From: an uncultured Coriobacteriaceae bacterium
GTDB taxonomy: Bacteria > Actinomycetota > Coriobacteriia > Coriobacteriales > Atopobiaceae
Length of the DNA stretch: 34,162 nt
Assembly (NCBI GenBank): GCA_902777325.1
Contig: CACYTH010000020.1
Coordinates: 1-34,162, forward strand
Reading direction: 5' to 3'
Shown here piece after piece: positions 1 through 10,819 of this stretch; the first letter of the stretch is position 1; each line of letters starts with the position of its first letter. The position numbers and the translations under genes are program-made. Below the pieces are notes generated by a model. The model had not been told where the DNA came from, ran no database searches, and was given only the letters and a program-made list of their open reading frames with translations.

Positions 1-987
<987 letters not shown>

Positions 988-1014
988 GTCACCAAGCAGC
1001 ATAGGCACTACCAA

Positions 1015-1043
1015 GGGACCCGCAACAATGCGGGTCCCTTTCT
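1015..1043 (+). terminator. Rho-independent terminator after the pyruvate oxidoreductase gene
   Basis: A perfect 9-bp stem, GGGACCCGC (1015-1023) with GCGGGTCCC (1030-1038), closes a 6-nt loop and is followed by TTTCT. It sits 28 bases after the stop codon. Confidence 0.9.
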
Positions 1044-1371
1044 CATGCGGCTGGAAATCAGGGGATTGGTACCTGTTTCCCGCTCGATACGCCTCCCGTG
1101 CTGGAAATATGCCATATCACGAGGAGTACAAAGGTTTATCTCCGCAGATAAAAACGCCAGTGTCAGGTGCGTGTGCGGCTAGGTCGCGAAGCGCCCACTG
1201 CTCATCAAAGTATGCATACTAGTTGTAAATCTATTGTGGAAAACTGCATATATTGCGACACTGTTGCAATCTTGCGTGTTTACCCAACTCTTCTGTCAGT
1301 ATAGACAAGGGTTTTTCAACGGCCCCTTATGCGCCAAGCGTCTGTTGGTACGAGAGATAAGGAGCCTACTC
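1044..1371 (+). promoter_or_regulatory. carB upstream region with two palindromes and a probable promoter
   Basis: This 328-base gap holds no convincing gene. It becomes AT-rich towards carB, unlike its surroundings. Seen directly: a perfect inverted repeat TTTATCT-CCGC-AGATAAA at 1135-1152; a perfect 12-bp palindrome AGTATGCATACT at 1209-1220; a possible -10 TATAGA at 1300-1305 with only weak -35 candidates upstream (for example GTTTAC 1278-1283, spacing 16); and the carB ribosome site AAGGAG at 1359-1364. There is no hairpin plus T-run that would indicate classical attenuation. The palindromes could be operators, but this is inference. Confidence 0.4.
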
Positions 1372-4602
<3,231 letters not shown>

Positions 4603-4626
4603 GCGCGAATCACATATTGCGAGGCT

Positions 4627-4665
4627 AAGGGCTGGTTGCGAGTACGTCGCGACCAGCCCCTTTGT
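4627..4665 (+). terminator. Rho-independent terminator after carB
   Basis: Stem GGGCTGGTTGCGA (4629-4641) pairs with TCGCGACCAGCCC (4647-4659), 13 bp with one G-T pair and a 5-nt loop, then CTTTGT. The rest of the gap to 4855 shows nothing I can name. Confidence 0.88.
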
Positions 4666-4855
4666 CCTGAATTCGCGGTCATCGAGGAATGGTGGACGGT
4701 TGGGAGCTAACCTTGTGAGCGGAACCCTACCAAAGCGGCAAGAACCGGGCGTTTCGCTGATATTCTTCAGGTTGCACGGGGTTTAATTTCACGGAACGAG
4801 AAGCGTCCGCCTTGGACGGTCAAATACGCCCGAGCGTCCTCGACCGCGGACTCAT

Positions 4856-5470
4856 CTAGAGGGAATCGTCTCCAACGCCCGGGCGATCGCGGTTATCCGC
4901 AGCTGTATGAGCCCGTCGCGCCTCCCATTCGCTGCGCAGGATGGCGTACACGCACATGTCGCCGATTCCTGCATTGCTGCGACACGCTTGGCGCAGGGTC
5001 CCTTCATAGGTCATCCCGCAATGGCGCATGACCCGCCCAGAGTTGGGGTTGCGGCTGTCGTGGTCGGCGCAGACGCGCAAGGCTCCCACCTCGGCAAACA
5101 GATAGTCAGTGACAGCCTGTAGGGCTTCGCTCATGATGCCCCGCCGCCACCAGTCCCTGCCGATGCAGTAGCCGATCTCAAAGGAGCCGATGTCCTTCTG
5201 GCAGTTCACCACGCTGATGGAGCCAATGGGCTCGTCGGTTTTGCGCAGGCAGATGGCCCACTGATAGAAGCTGGACCGCTCATAGGCGCGAATCCAATCG
5301 CTCAGGACGCTTCGTGTGACGTCAATGCCCCGGTGCGGCTGCCACGTAAGAAAGCGCGTGACCTCTGGGTCGTTTGCCCAGTTGTCAAACATGGCCTGCG
5401 CATCGGTGTCACGGAAGCACCGCAACACGAGCCGCTCGGTCTCAAGGATTCTGGTTCCCTGGTGCTTCAT
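4856..5470 (-). CDS. GNAT-family N-acetyltransferase (RimJ/RimL-like)
   Basis: Proteins of this type transfer acetyl from acetyl-CoA to an amino group, often a protein N-terminus; the substrate cannot be told from sequence. I chose the ATG at 5470 because GGGAGGAG lies just upstream; an in-frame ATG at 5497 would place that site inside the gene. The 204-residue protein opens with the family hallmark ILETERLVLRCFRDTDA, continues with PIGSISVVNC and FEIGYCIGRDWWRRGIMSEA (acetyl-CoA loop region, RxxGxM-type), and later SGRVMRHCGMTYEGTLRQA. The last 20 or so residues are polar and Arg/Asp-rich and not part of the fold. It stands alone downstream of the PTS cluster, separated by about 130 bases. 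Family assignment is firm; function is open. Confidence 0.85.
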   Translation of the reverse strand: MKHQGTRILETERLVLRCFRDTDAQAMFDNWANDPEVTRFLTWQPHRGIDVTRSVLSDWIRAYERSSFYQWAICLRKTDEPIGSISVVNCQKDIGSFEIGYCIGRDWWRRGIMSEALQAVTDYLFAEVGALRVCADHDSRNPNSGRVMRHCGMTYEGTLRQACRSNAGIGDMCVYAILRSEWEARRAHTAADNRDRPGVGDDSL

Positions 5471-5602
5471 GGCTCCTCCCGGCCGGATTGTGGCCACGGA
5501 TTTCGATAACGCCTATGGTACATCCCGCAGTACCAATCAAGTGCTGTGACGTGGAGGGCCGAGGCTCAGGAAGGGGCCGTTACCGTAGCCGTGCGACCCG
5601 CC

Positions 5603-5983
5603 TTAACCGCGACCGGTGAGACGGCGCCCCAGGCCACGTACGCCGGCCTTGATAACGTCGGCAAACGAGGCCGAGCGCACGAGGTTGTCCTCGCCCACGT
5701 ACTCGCGCACTGCGCGCAGTGTTGCCTTGTTGTCGCGCGTGGAGAAGGCAAAGTGGCCGCCCTGCTTGAGCAACACCGCGAAGCGCGTGATCTTATTGCC
5801 AATGACCTCGGCGGCGATGTGGTCGATTTCGCCCCAGGGAATCTGGATGAAGTCCTCGGGGTTCTTCTCGTTGTAGAACTCGAGAGCCGCATTACCCACC
5901 ATGAGGTCTCCGTAGGTTCCCATGCCGGCAAACGAGGTCGCCTTGATCGTGAAATCGACGGAGCTGTTCTGTGACTGTGCCAT
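5603..5983 (-). CDS. DUF956 family protein, mannose-PTS accessory (ManO-like)
   Basis: A 126-residue cytoplasmic protein of the DUF956 family, which is found almost only at the end of mannose-class PTS operons (called ManO in some Firmicutes). Its biochemical role is not established; a regulatory or stabilising role for the PTS is usually assumed. Start ATG 5983 has AGAGAGGA upstream with about 6 bases of spacing. Typical sequence is FAGMGTYGDLMVGNAALEFY, then PEDFIQIPWGEIDHIAAEV and FAFSTRDNKATLRAVREYVG. It is the last gene of the minus-strand PTS operon. It is separated from the IID gene by 135 bases that contain an 18-bp perfect stem-loop, so its expression may differ from that of the transporter genes. 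Confidence 0.88.
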   Translation of the reverse strand: MAQSQNSSVDFTIKATSFAGMGTYGDLMVGNAALEFYNEKNPEDFIQIPWGEIDHIAAEVIGNKITRFAVLLKQGGHFAFSTRDNKATLRAVREYVGEDNLVRSASFADVIKAGVRGLGRRLTGRG

Positions 5984-6020
5984 GCGCGGTCCTCTCTGGA
6001 AGGCTGCGGTGGTTAAGGGC

Positions 6021-6066
6021 CAGCCGCCCGGCCAAGTTACGGTAGCACAACTTGGCCGGGCGGCTG
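6021..6066 (-). terminator. Strong intra-operon stem-loop between PTS IID and DUF956 genes
   Basis: A perfect 18-bp inverted repeat, 6021-6038 with 6049-6066, encloses a 10-nt loop; the arms contain GCCGCCCGGCCAAGTT and its complement. No run of T follows on either strand, so it may be a leaky terminator or a barrier protecting the upstream IIAB-IIC-IID message from 3' decay, rather than a full stop. It lies 52 bases after the IID stop codon. Confidence 0.6.
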
Positions 6067-6118
6067 TCAAGGGAAGGGACGCGAGACAGGGGATGGTTTT
6101 GTCTCGCGGGAGGACTGC

Positions 6119-7039
6119 TTACATGAAGCCCAGGAGACGTCCGACGATACCCACGGCGAAGAGCGCCAGGATGATGGTGATCGGGGAGACGTTCTTCTTC
6201 AGGAGCTTGCAGCACAGCAGCGTGAGGCATACGGCAGCCAGGCCCGGGATGAGCTGGTCGAGGTTGTCCTGAAGCGTGGTGACCTTGATTGAATCAAGGG
6301 CGGTGCCACCAATTGCGTTGTACTGAGTCAGTGCTTCCTTGATGCCATCGGAACCCGCAGGAAGGTTGGCCCAGTCAATGTAGGCGCCTGCAGCCTGCTC
6401 AATCTTGGAGACGACCGGGGTGAAGGAAATCGACACCCAGCGCTGGACCAGAGCACCGATGATGAACATACCGAGGATGGAGGCACCCTCAGTCACCTTG
6501 CCAAGCAGGCCGCCGGAGAGGTCCTTGGCGATGGTGGTGCCCACGCTGTAACCAAACTCCTGCGTGTACCACAGGAAGGCCATACGAATGATGTTCCAAG
6601 CAATGAAGAACAGCAGCGGACCGACGATGGAACCGCCCATGGCCATGGAGGCACCAAGTGCGCCGAGAATCGGGCGGATGGTGAACCAGAACACGGGGTC
6701 GCCGACGCCAGCCAGCGGGCCCATCATACCGACCTTGACGCCCTGAATAGTCTGGTCCTCGACCGGCATGCCATTGGCGCGCTCCTCCTCGAGTGCGAGG
6801 GTAACGCCGATGATCGGGGCGGACACGAAGGGCTGGGTGTTATAGAACTCGAGGTGACGCTTGAGTGCTGCGGCCTGCTCTTCCTTGTCCTTGTAGAGAG
6901 CCTTGATGGCCGGAATCATGGCGTAGCACCAGCCGCCGTTCTGCATACGCTCGTAGTTCCAAGAGCCCTGCAGGAACTGATGGCGCCACCACACTGAACG
7001 ACGATCAGCAACAGAAAGCTTGACTTCATTCTCTGCCAT
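6119..7039 (-). CDS. PTS mannose/fructose/sorbose-class transporter subunit IID
   Basis: IID is the second membrane component of mannose-class phosphotransferase permeases; with IIC it forms the sugar channel. The 306-residue length is usual. The N-terminus MAENEVKLSVADRRSVWWRHQFLQ and the following GSWNYERMQNGGWCYAMIPA match the family, as do MPVEDQTIQGVKVGMMGPLAGVGDP-type loop residues (positions about 95-120) and a hydrophobic C-terminal segment ending in GIVGRLLGFM. Start ATG 7039 has GGAG upstream with a somewhat long spacing of 11 bases. It follows IIC by 31 bases and is part of the IIAB-IIC-IID-DUF956 operon. The exact sugar (mannose, glucose, fructose, sorbose) cannot be read from sequence. 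Confidence 0.95.
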   Translation of the reverse strand: MAENEVKLSVADRRSVWWRHQFLQGSWNYERMQNGGWCYAMIPAIKALYKDKEEQAAALKRHLEFYNTQPFVSAPIIGVTLALEEERANGMPVEDQTIQGVKVGMMGPLAGVGDPVFWFTIRPILGALGASMAMGGSIVGPLLFFIAWNIIRMAFLWYTQEFGYSVGTTIAKDLSGGLLGKVTEGASILGMFIIGALVQRWVSISFTPVVSKIEQAAGAYIDWANLPAGSDGIKEALTQYNAIGGTALDSIKVTTLQDNLDQLIPGLAAVCLTLLCCKLLKKNVSPITIILALFAVGIVGRLLGFM

Positions 7040-7070
7040 TGTTTATCACACTCCTTAGAGGCGTAGCGGT

Positions 7071-7880
7071 TTAGTAGTCGTTGAGGATGTCGCCGAGCGG
7101 ATCGCCCGAGCCACCGCTAGCGCCACCGCCCTGCTTGGCAAGGTCCTTGAGGCCCAGGTAGATGAGTGCGAGCGCAACACCGATGACGCCAAGGCCGATG
7201 AGGGTGATGCTGGGGATGCACGCGACAACGAAGCCGAGTGCGAAGAAGGGCCAGACCTCGGGGGTCGCCATCATGTTGATAACCATGGCGTAACCAACGG
7301 CAGCAACCATGCCGCCGCCGACGGCCATGCCACCGGCCAGCCAGTCAGGCATTGCCTGCAGCATGGCGGTAACGGCCTCGGCCGGAATCATGCACAGCAT
7401 GGCGGCCGGAATGGCGATACGGATGCCCTGCAGGCCAATAGCCAGGAGCTGCCACATCTCGACGCCCCTGAAGTTGGCCTTCTCGGCCTCGGCATCCATG
7501 AAGTGAACCATCGGGATGGCGATGGTACGGCAGAGCATGGTGAGGAACAGACCAGCAACCGACAGAGGCACGGCCAGTGCGATTGCGGTGTTGATGGCGG
7601 TCTCCATGTCTGCGCCACCCAGGCCTTTGACCATGATGATTGCGGAGGCGACGGAGGCGAGAGCCGCGTCGGGAGCGACGGCCGCGCCGATGTTGGCCCA
7701 ACCAAGAGCCATCATCTGCAGGGTGCCACCGAGGATGATGCCCTCAGTGGGATGGCCGGTCACGATGCCGATGAGCGTACAAGCGATCAGCGGCTGATGG
7801 AACTGGAACTCGTCGAGAATGCCCTCCATGCCGGCGAAGAACGCGACGACGATGACGAGCAGCATCGAAATAGGATTCAT
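7071..7880 (-). CDS. PTS mannose/fructose/sorbose-class transporter subunit IIC
   Basis: A 269-residue polytopic membrane protein forming the sugar-translocating channel with IID. Several hydrophobic helices are visible: MLLVIVVAFFAGMEGILDE at the N-terminus, the signature GIILGGTLQMMALGWANIGA near residues 50-70, and helices around 100-120, 160-185 and 200-245. The C-terminus is a Gly/Ser-rich cytoplasmic tail (GGGASGGSGDPLGDILNDY). The ATG at 7880 is preceded by AAGGAGG with about 7 bases of spacing. It lies 17 bases after the IIAB stop, which indicates one transcript. Confidence 0.95.
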   Translation of the reverse strand: MNPISMLLVIVVAFFAGMEGILDEFQFHQPLIACTLIGIVTGHPTEGIILGGTLQMMALGWANIGAAVAPDAALASVASAIIMVKGLGGADMETAINTAIALAVPLSVAGLFLTMLCRTIAIPMVHFMDAEAEKANFRGVEMWQLLAIGLQGIRIAIPAAMLCMIPAEAVTAMLQAMPDWLAGGMAVGGGMVAAVGYAMVINMMATPEVWPFFALGFVVACIPSITLIGLGVIGVALALIYLGLKDLAKQGGGASGGSGDPLGDILNDY

Positions 7881-7897
7881 GCGCTATCCTCCTTCTT

Positions 7898-8899
7898 CTA
7901 CTTCTTGGCCGCGAGCTCGGCCTTGGCCTTCTTGAGCACGGCATCGAGCGGCTCATGCGAGTCGGCAGGAACCTTATAGACCTCGACCTTGACGCCCTTA
8001 GCCGCAATGCGCTCCAGGCAGTCGACGTCGGCCTGATCCATAGCTACAGCGTTGGTAACGACGACCTTGCCGAGCGAGTGGGCCATGGAACCAAGGTTGA
8101 CTTCCTTGATCTCCACGCCGCCCTCGAGGGCACGCTCCAGGTCCTGCGGGGTCTCGAACAGCAGCATGGCGCGCGTGTCGCCAAAACGCGGGTCTTTCGA
8201 GACCTCGACGATCTTCCAGATGGGCACGACGTGGGCCTTGACTCCGGGAGGAGCCGCCTGCTCGATCATGGACTTGCGCAGGTCGTCATGGGCAACGGCG
8301 TCGGAGCACACGATAATGCGGTCGGGATTGACCATCTTGGTGATGGTGGTTGCCACCTGGCCGTGCAGCAGACGGGTGTCGATGCGCGCGAAGGCGATGT
8401 CGATCTTGCCGTCGCCGAGGACGGTGCCCTCGGGGATGGCGCCGGTGGGCGCCTTGGACGGAGCTGCTGCTGCGGGCGCTGCGGCATCTTCGGTGTCGCA
8501 GGACTCCGGCTTGATGCGGATGCCGCCCTTGGACTCGGGCTTGATGGCCTGAGCGATCTCCTTGGCGGTGTCCATGCCCATGCGGTCGCCGTAAGCCTCG
8601 ATGACCATCGGCAGGTTCATGCCGGTGACGGCAACCCAGTCCTCGCCGCCACGCTCGTCGATGAGCTTGCTGATCTGGTTGAACGGCGTGCCGCCCCACA
8701 GGTCCACCAGGAAGAGCACCTGCTCCTTCTGGTTGAACGTGTCGATGGCGGCCAGAACCTTGGCGCGGAAGTCGTCGGGACCCATCTCGGGCGTCAGGAC
8801 AACGGCTTCGACGTCCTCCTGCGGACCGAAGATCATCTGTCCAGACTCCTTGATGCCCTCGGAGAACCTGCCATGGCTGGCTAGGACAATGCTTACCAT
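7898..8899 (-). CDS. PTS mannose/fructose/sorbose-class fused subunit IIAB
   Basis: This cytoplasmic fusion relays phosphate from HPr to the incoming sugar. Residues 1-130 are a IIA domain with the phosphorylated histidine at His9 (IVLASHGRFSEG); an Ala/Pro linker spans about 137-160 (AAAPAAAAPSKAPTG); residues 165-333 are a IIB domain with its phosphorylated histidine at His179 (ARIDTRLLHGQV). The length of 333 residues is normal for ManX-type IIAB fusions. Start ATG 8899 follows GGAGG by 7 bases. It is the first gene of the permease operon, downstream of a LysR-type gene on the same strand. It has a 155-base upstream region carrying a good -10 and a sigma-54-like element. The sugar is not determinable here. 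Confidence 0.95.
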   Translation of the reverse strand: MVSIVLASHGRFSEGIKESGQMIFGPQEDVEAVVLTPEMGPDDFRAKVLAAIDTFNQKEQVLFLVDLWGGTPFNQISKLIDERGGEDWVAVTGMNLPMVIEAYGDRMGMDTAKEIAQAIKPESKGGIRIKPESCDTEDAAAPAAAAPSKAPTGAIPEGTVLGDGKIDIAFARIDTRLLHGQVATTITKMVNPDRIIVCSDAVAHDDLRKSMIEQAAPPGVKAHVVPIWKIVEVSKDPRFGDTRAMLLFETPQDLERALEGGVEIKEVNLGSMAHSLGKVVVTNAVAMDQADVDCLERIAAKGVKVEVYKVPADSHEPLDAVLKKAKAELAAKK

Positions 8900-8996
8900 T
8901 CAACTACCTCCTTTTCCTGCAATCGTTCTCTCCCAATGGACGCAAAGGACAAGGGCGACTCTAGCTGAGGCGTCCATGATTCCTCCACATTCGTCT

Positions 8997-9032
8997 ATTG
9001 TAGGTGCATGCTGCGTGCAAAGAAAATGCCCA
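8997..9032 (-). promoter_or_regulatory. Candidate promoter of the PTS operon
   Basis: On the minus strand TACAAT (9002-8997) is a good -10; the hexamer 17 bases upstream is TTTCTT, a poor -35, as expected for an activator-dependent promoter. The same stretch (9032-9016) reads TGGGCATTTTCTTTGCA, which has the GG-N10-GC spacing and TTGCA end of a sigma-54 -24/-12 element. A related GGGCATTT box lies upstream at 9054-9047. Which reading is correct cannot be settled here. Confidence 0.45.
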
Positions 9033-9054
9033 GTTTAGATAAAGAGAAATGCCC

Positions 9055-9954
9055 TTAAGGTATTACGCCAGTGTCTAGTAGCTCTTTGAGAAGCGAGAGG
9101 TAGCGCGTAGCTGCTGGCGAGAGGGGCCGGTCCTTGTGCCACACAAGTGCTCCCCGGGCCGCCAGCTCGGGACACAGTGGGATTATCGCCATGTCGTGAG
9201 TGCTGATGGTTGCGATACTCTCCCAGGTGAGCAGAGTGCCTATTCCTTCCTGGGCAAGGGCAATAAGCGCGGCTGTGAGGTTGGAGGTGGCGACTATGTT
9301 GAGCCGAGGGAAGCTGTCTCCAAACCACTGGGCAAGGCTGTTGTACTCGTATGGCGTTTTGAGGGCTTGGTCGTACATAACGAGCGGTTCCTGCGCGAGG
9401 TCCTCGACAACGAGACGCTCTTTTGTCGCGAGGGGGTTGTCAGCCCTCATGAGGGCAATCCACTGGCCCTTTTTCGCAAAACGAATCGCCTCGTAGTGAT
9501 CGATCCTGACAATCTGCGAGACGATGGCGAAGTCGATAAGTCCGCGGTCGAGCATCGTCAGTGCATCGCTGGAGCAGCATGAGGTGTAGTGCACGGTGGC
9601 CCCAAGATTCCGTTCCAGGCCGATACGCATGAGCTTGGCACCCTCCCCGAGATATCCGTCGAAGCCGCCGATGTAAATGTCGCCGAGCGGATTGGTGGCC
9701 ATGAGGGCGAAGTCCTGCTCGATTTTGTCGGAGATGGCAACCATCTCCTTGGCTGAAAGGCGCAAGTTCTGGCCCGCTTCAGTGAGCCTGATGCCGTGTG
9801 CCTGGCGTACGAAGAGCTTCTGGCCAAGTTCCTGTTCCAGCTCCTTGAGCTGGCGCGACAGCGTGGGCTGGCCGATGTGCAGGCGTGTGGCGGCATTGGT
9901 GATGTTGCCCTCTTGGGCTACCACGAGATAGTATTTGAGGACACGCAGCTCCAT
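9055..9954 (-). CDS. LysR-type transcriptional regulator, probable regulator of the PTS operon
   Basis: A 299-residue regulator with an N-terminal winged helix-turn-helix (ITNAATRLHIGQPTLSRQLK, residues about 18-37, then LGQKLFVRQAHGIRLTEAG) and a C-terminal effector-binding domain of the periplasmic-binding-protein fold. I chose ATG 9954 because GGAGGTG lies 3-7 bases upstream; the in-frame ATG at 9966 overlaps that ribosome site. It is on the same strand as, and directly upstream of, the mannose-class PTS genes, with 155 bases between. Control of that operon is therefore likely but inferred; classic LysR regulators are divergent from their targets, and here the arrangement is tandem. A possible -10 TACAAT for its own promoter lies about 40 bases upstream of the start. 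Confidence 0.92.
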   Translation of the reverse strand: MELRVLKYYLVVAQEGNITNAATRLHIGQPTLSRQLKELEQELGQKLFVRQAHGIRLTEAGQNLRLSAKEMVAISDKIEQDFALMATNPLGDIYIGGFDGYLGEGAKLMRIGLERNLGATVHYTSCCSSDALTMLDRGLIDFAIVSQIVRIDHYEAIRFAKKGQWIALMRADNPLATKERLVVEDLAQEPLVMYDQALKTPYEYNSLAQWFGDSFPRLNIVATSNLTAALIALAQEGIGTLLTWESIATISTHDMAIIPLCPELAARGALVWHKDRPLSPAATRYLSLLKELLDTGVIP

Positions 9955-10020
9955 GGGCACCTCCACGCCGACAACAATAGCTGGATTGTACTTTAAGGTT
10001 TAGCGCCGCGCGTACACGTG

Positions 10021-10560
10021 TCAGGAGAGTCCCATGCTGCCGAGCCACCCCCAGCGCGGAGGGGCCATGAGTCCATACGCGCTGAGCCACAGGGTGAGGG
10101 GGACCTTGCGCGTACGGCCTTCGATGCTGTCCATAACGAGGTCGTTGCCTATATAGAGGCCCACATGGCCATGGATGGTGCCTTGCACCGAGTAGGGGTG
10201 CTGCGGAACGGCCACGATCATCCCTACCAAGAGGTCTGCGGGATCATCGTAGTGGCAGTAGCTCTGGTAGAGCTGGGCAGCGTCTCCCAGCACGACACCA
10301 AGGCCCAGCCGCGAGAAGGCCTGCTCGACCCAGCTGGCGCACAGCTCGTCGCCGGGGGAGGGCGTGCCGTGGGCGCAGGCCACAAACCTGCGCTGTAAGG
10401 CGCTGGCATCCTTGGTGCGCTGTGGCTCGTGCCCCGCTGGGATGGTGCGTAAGACGGGTTCGCCCCACTTTGAACGGCCCTGCGCCACGAAGCCGCGCTT
10501 CTCCAAAGAGCTGACAAGACGCTGCTCAGCGGAGGGGGATGTGTTGCGTGCGTCGTGCAT
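10021..10560 (-). CDS. NlpC/P60-like cysteine peptidase fold protein without signal peptide
   Basis: The 179-residue protein has the two anchor motifs of the NlpC/P60 (or related CHAP) hydrolase fold: a candidate catalytic Cys74 in DELCASWVEQAFSRLG and His132 in GHVGLYIGNDLVMDS, spaced about 58 residues as expected. Such enzymes usually cleave peptide bonds in the peptidoglycan stem. There is no signal peptide or membrane helix, so it either acts in the cytoplasm, leaves by another route, or works on a non-wall substrate. Start ATG 10560 follows AAGGAA with 6 bases of spacing, and a good -10 (TATCAT, 10607-10602) lies upstream. It is divergent from the bactofilin-like gene and may belong to the same envelope neighbourhood. 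Fold assignment is moderate; activity unproven. Confidence 0.65.
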   Translation of the reverse strand: MHDARNTSPSAEQRLVSSLEKRGFVAQGRSKWGEPVLRTIPAGHEPQRTKDASALQRRFVACAHGTPSPGDELCASWVEQAFSRLGLGVVLGDAAQLYQSYCHYDDPADLLVGMIVAVPQHPYSVQGTIHGHVGLYIGNDLVMDSIEGRTRKVPLTLWLSAYGLMAPPRWGWLGSMGLS

Positions 10561-10744
10561 GGACGGTTCCTTGTAAGCGTGGCGAGGGCGGCGATGGCTC
10601 CATGATAGGGTAGCGCTGCGGCTGAGGTCTCCGGCAGCACACCCGTTTGCAGCCGCGCTTCGTCCCTGTCAGGCTCCTCAGCTGCTCGAACAGCCATCTG
10701 GCAACGCGAAGCGACCATCCGTTTATCAGACGTTGATTCAACCC

Positions 10745-10774
10745 TTGAAAAACAAGCAGAATAGGCGTTACATC
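10745..10774 (+). promoter_or_regulatory. Candidate promoter of the bactofilin-like gene
   Basis: TTGAAA (10745-10750) and TACATC (10769-10774) are spaced 18 bases apart; the -10 is only a moderate match. The predicted transcript start near 10781 would leave a short leader with AGGAG at 10798-10802. This placement argues against translation starting at the in-frame TTG 10733. Confidence 0.4.
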
Positions 10775-10819
10775 GATGGGTGCCAGGCATTAAACACAGG
10801 AGAAACGAGGCTGATTGAC

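Noticed and set aside
1028..1222. A 64-codon frame between the oxidoreductase terminator and carB
   Set aside because: It begins within the terminator stem, has no ribosome site and crosses the palindromes.
10733..10819. TTG 10733 as start of the bactofilin-like gene
   Set aside because: It lies upstream of the candidate -35, so it would not be transcribed; no ribosome site precedes it.
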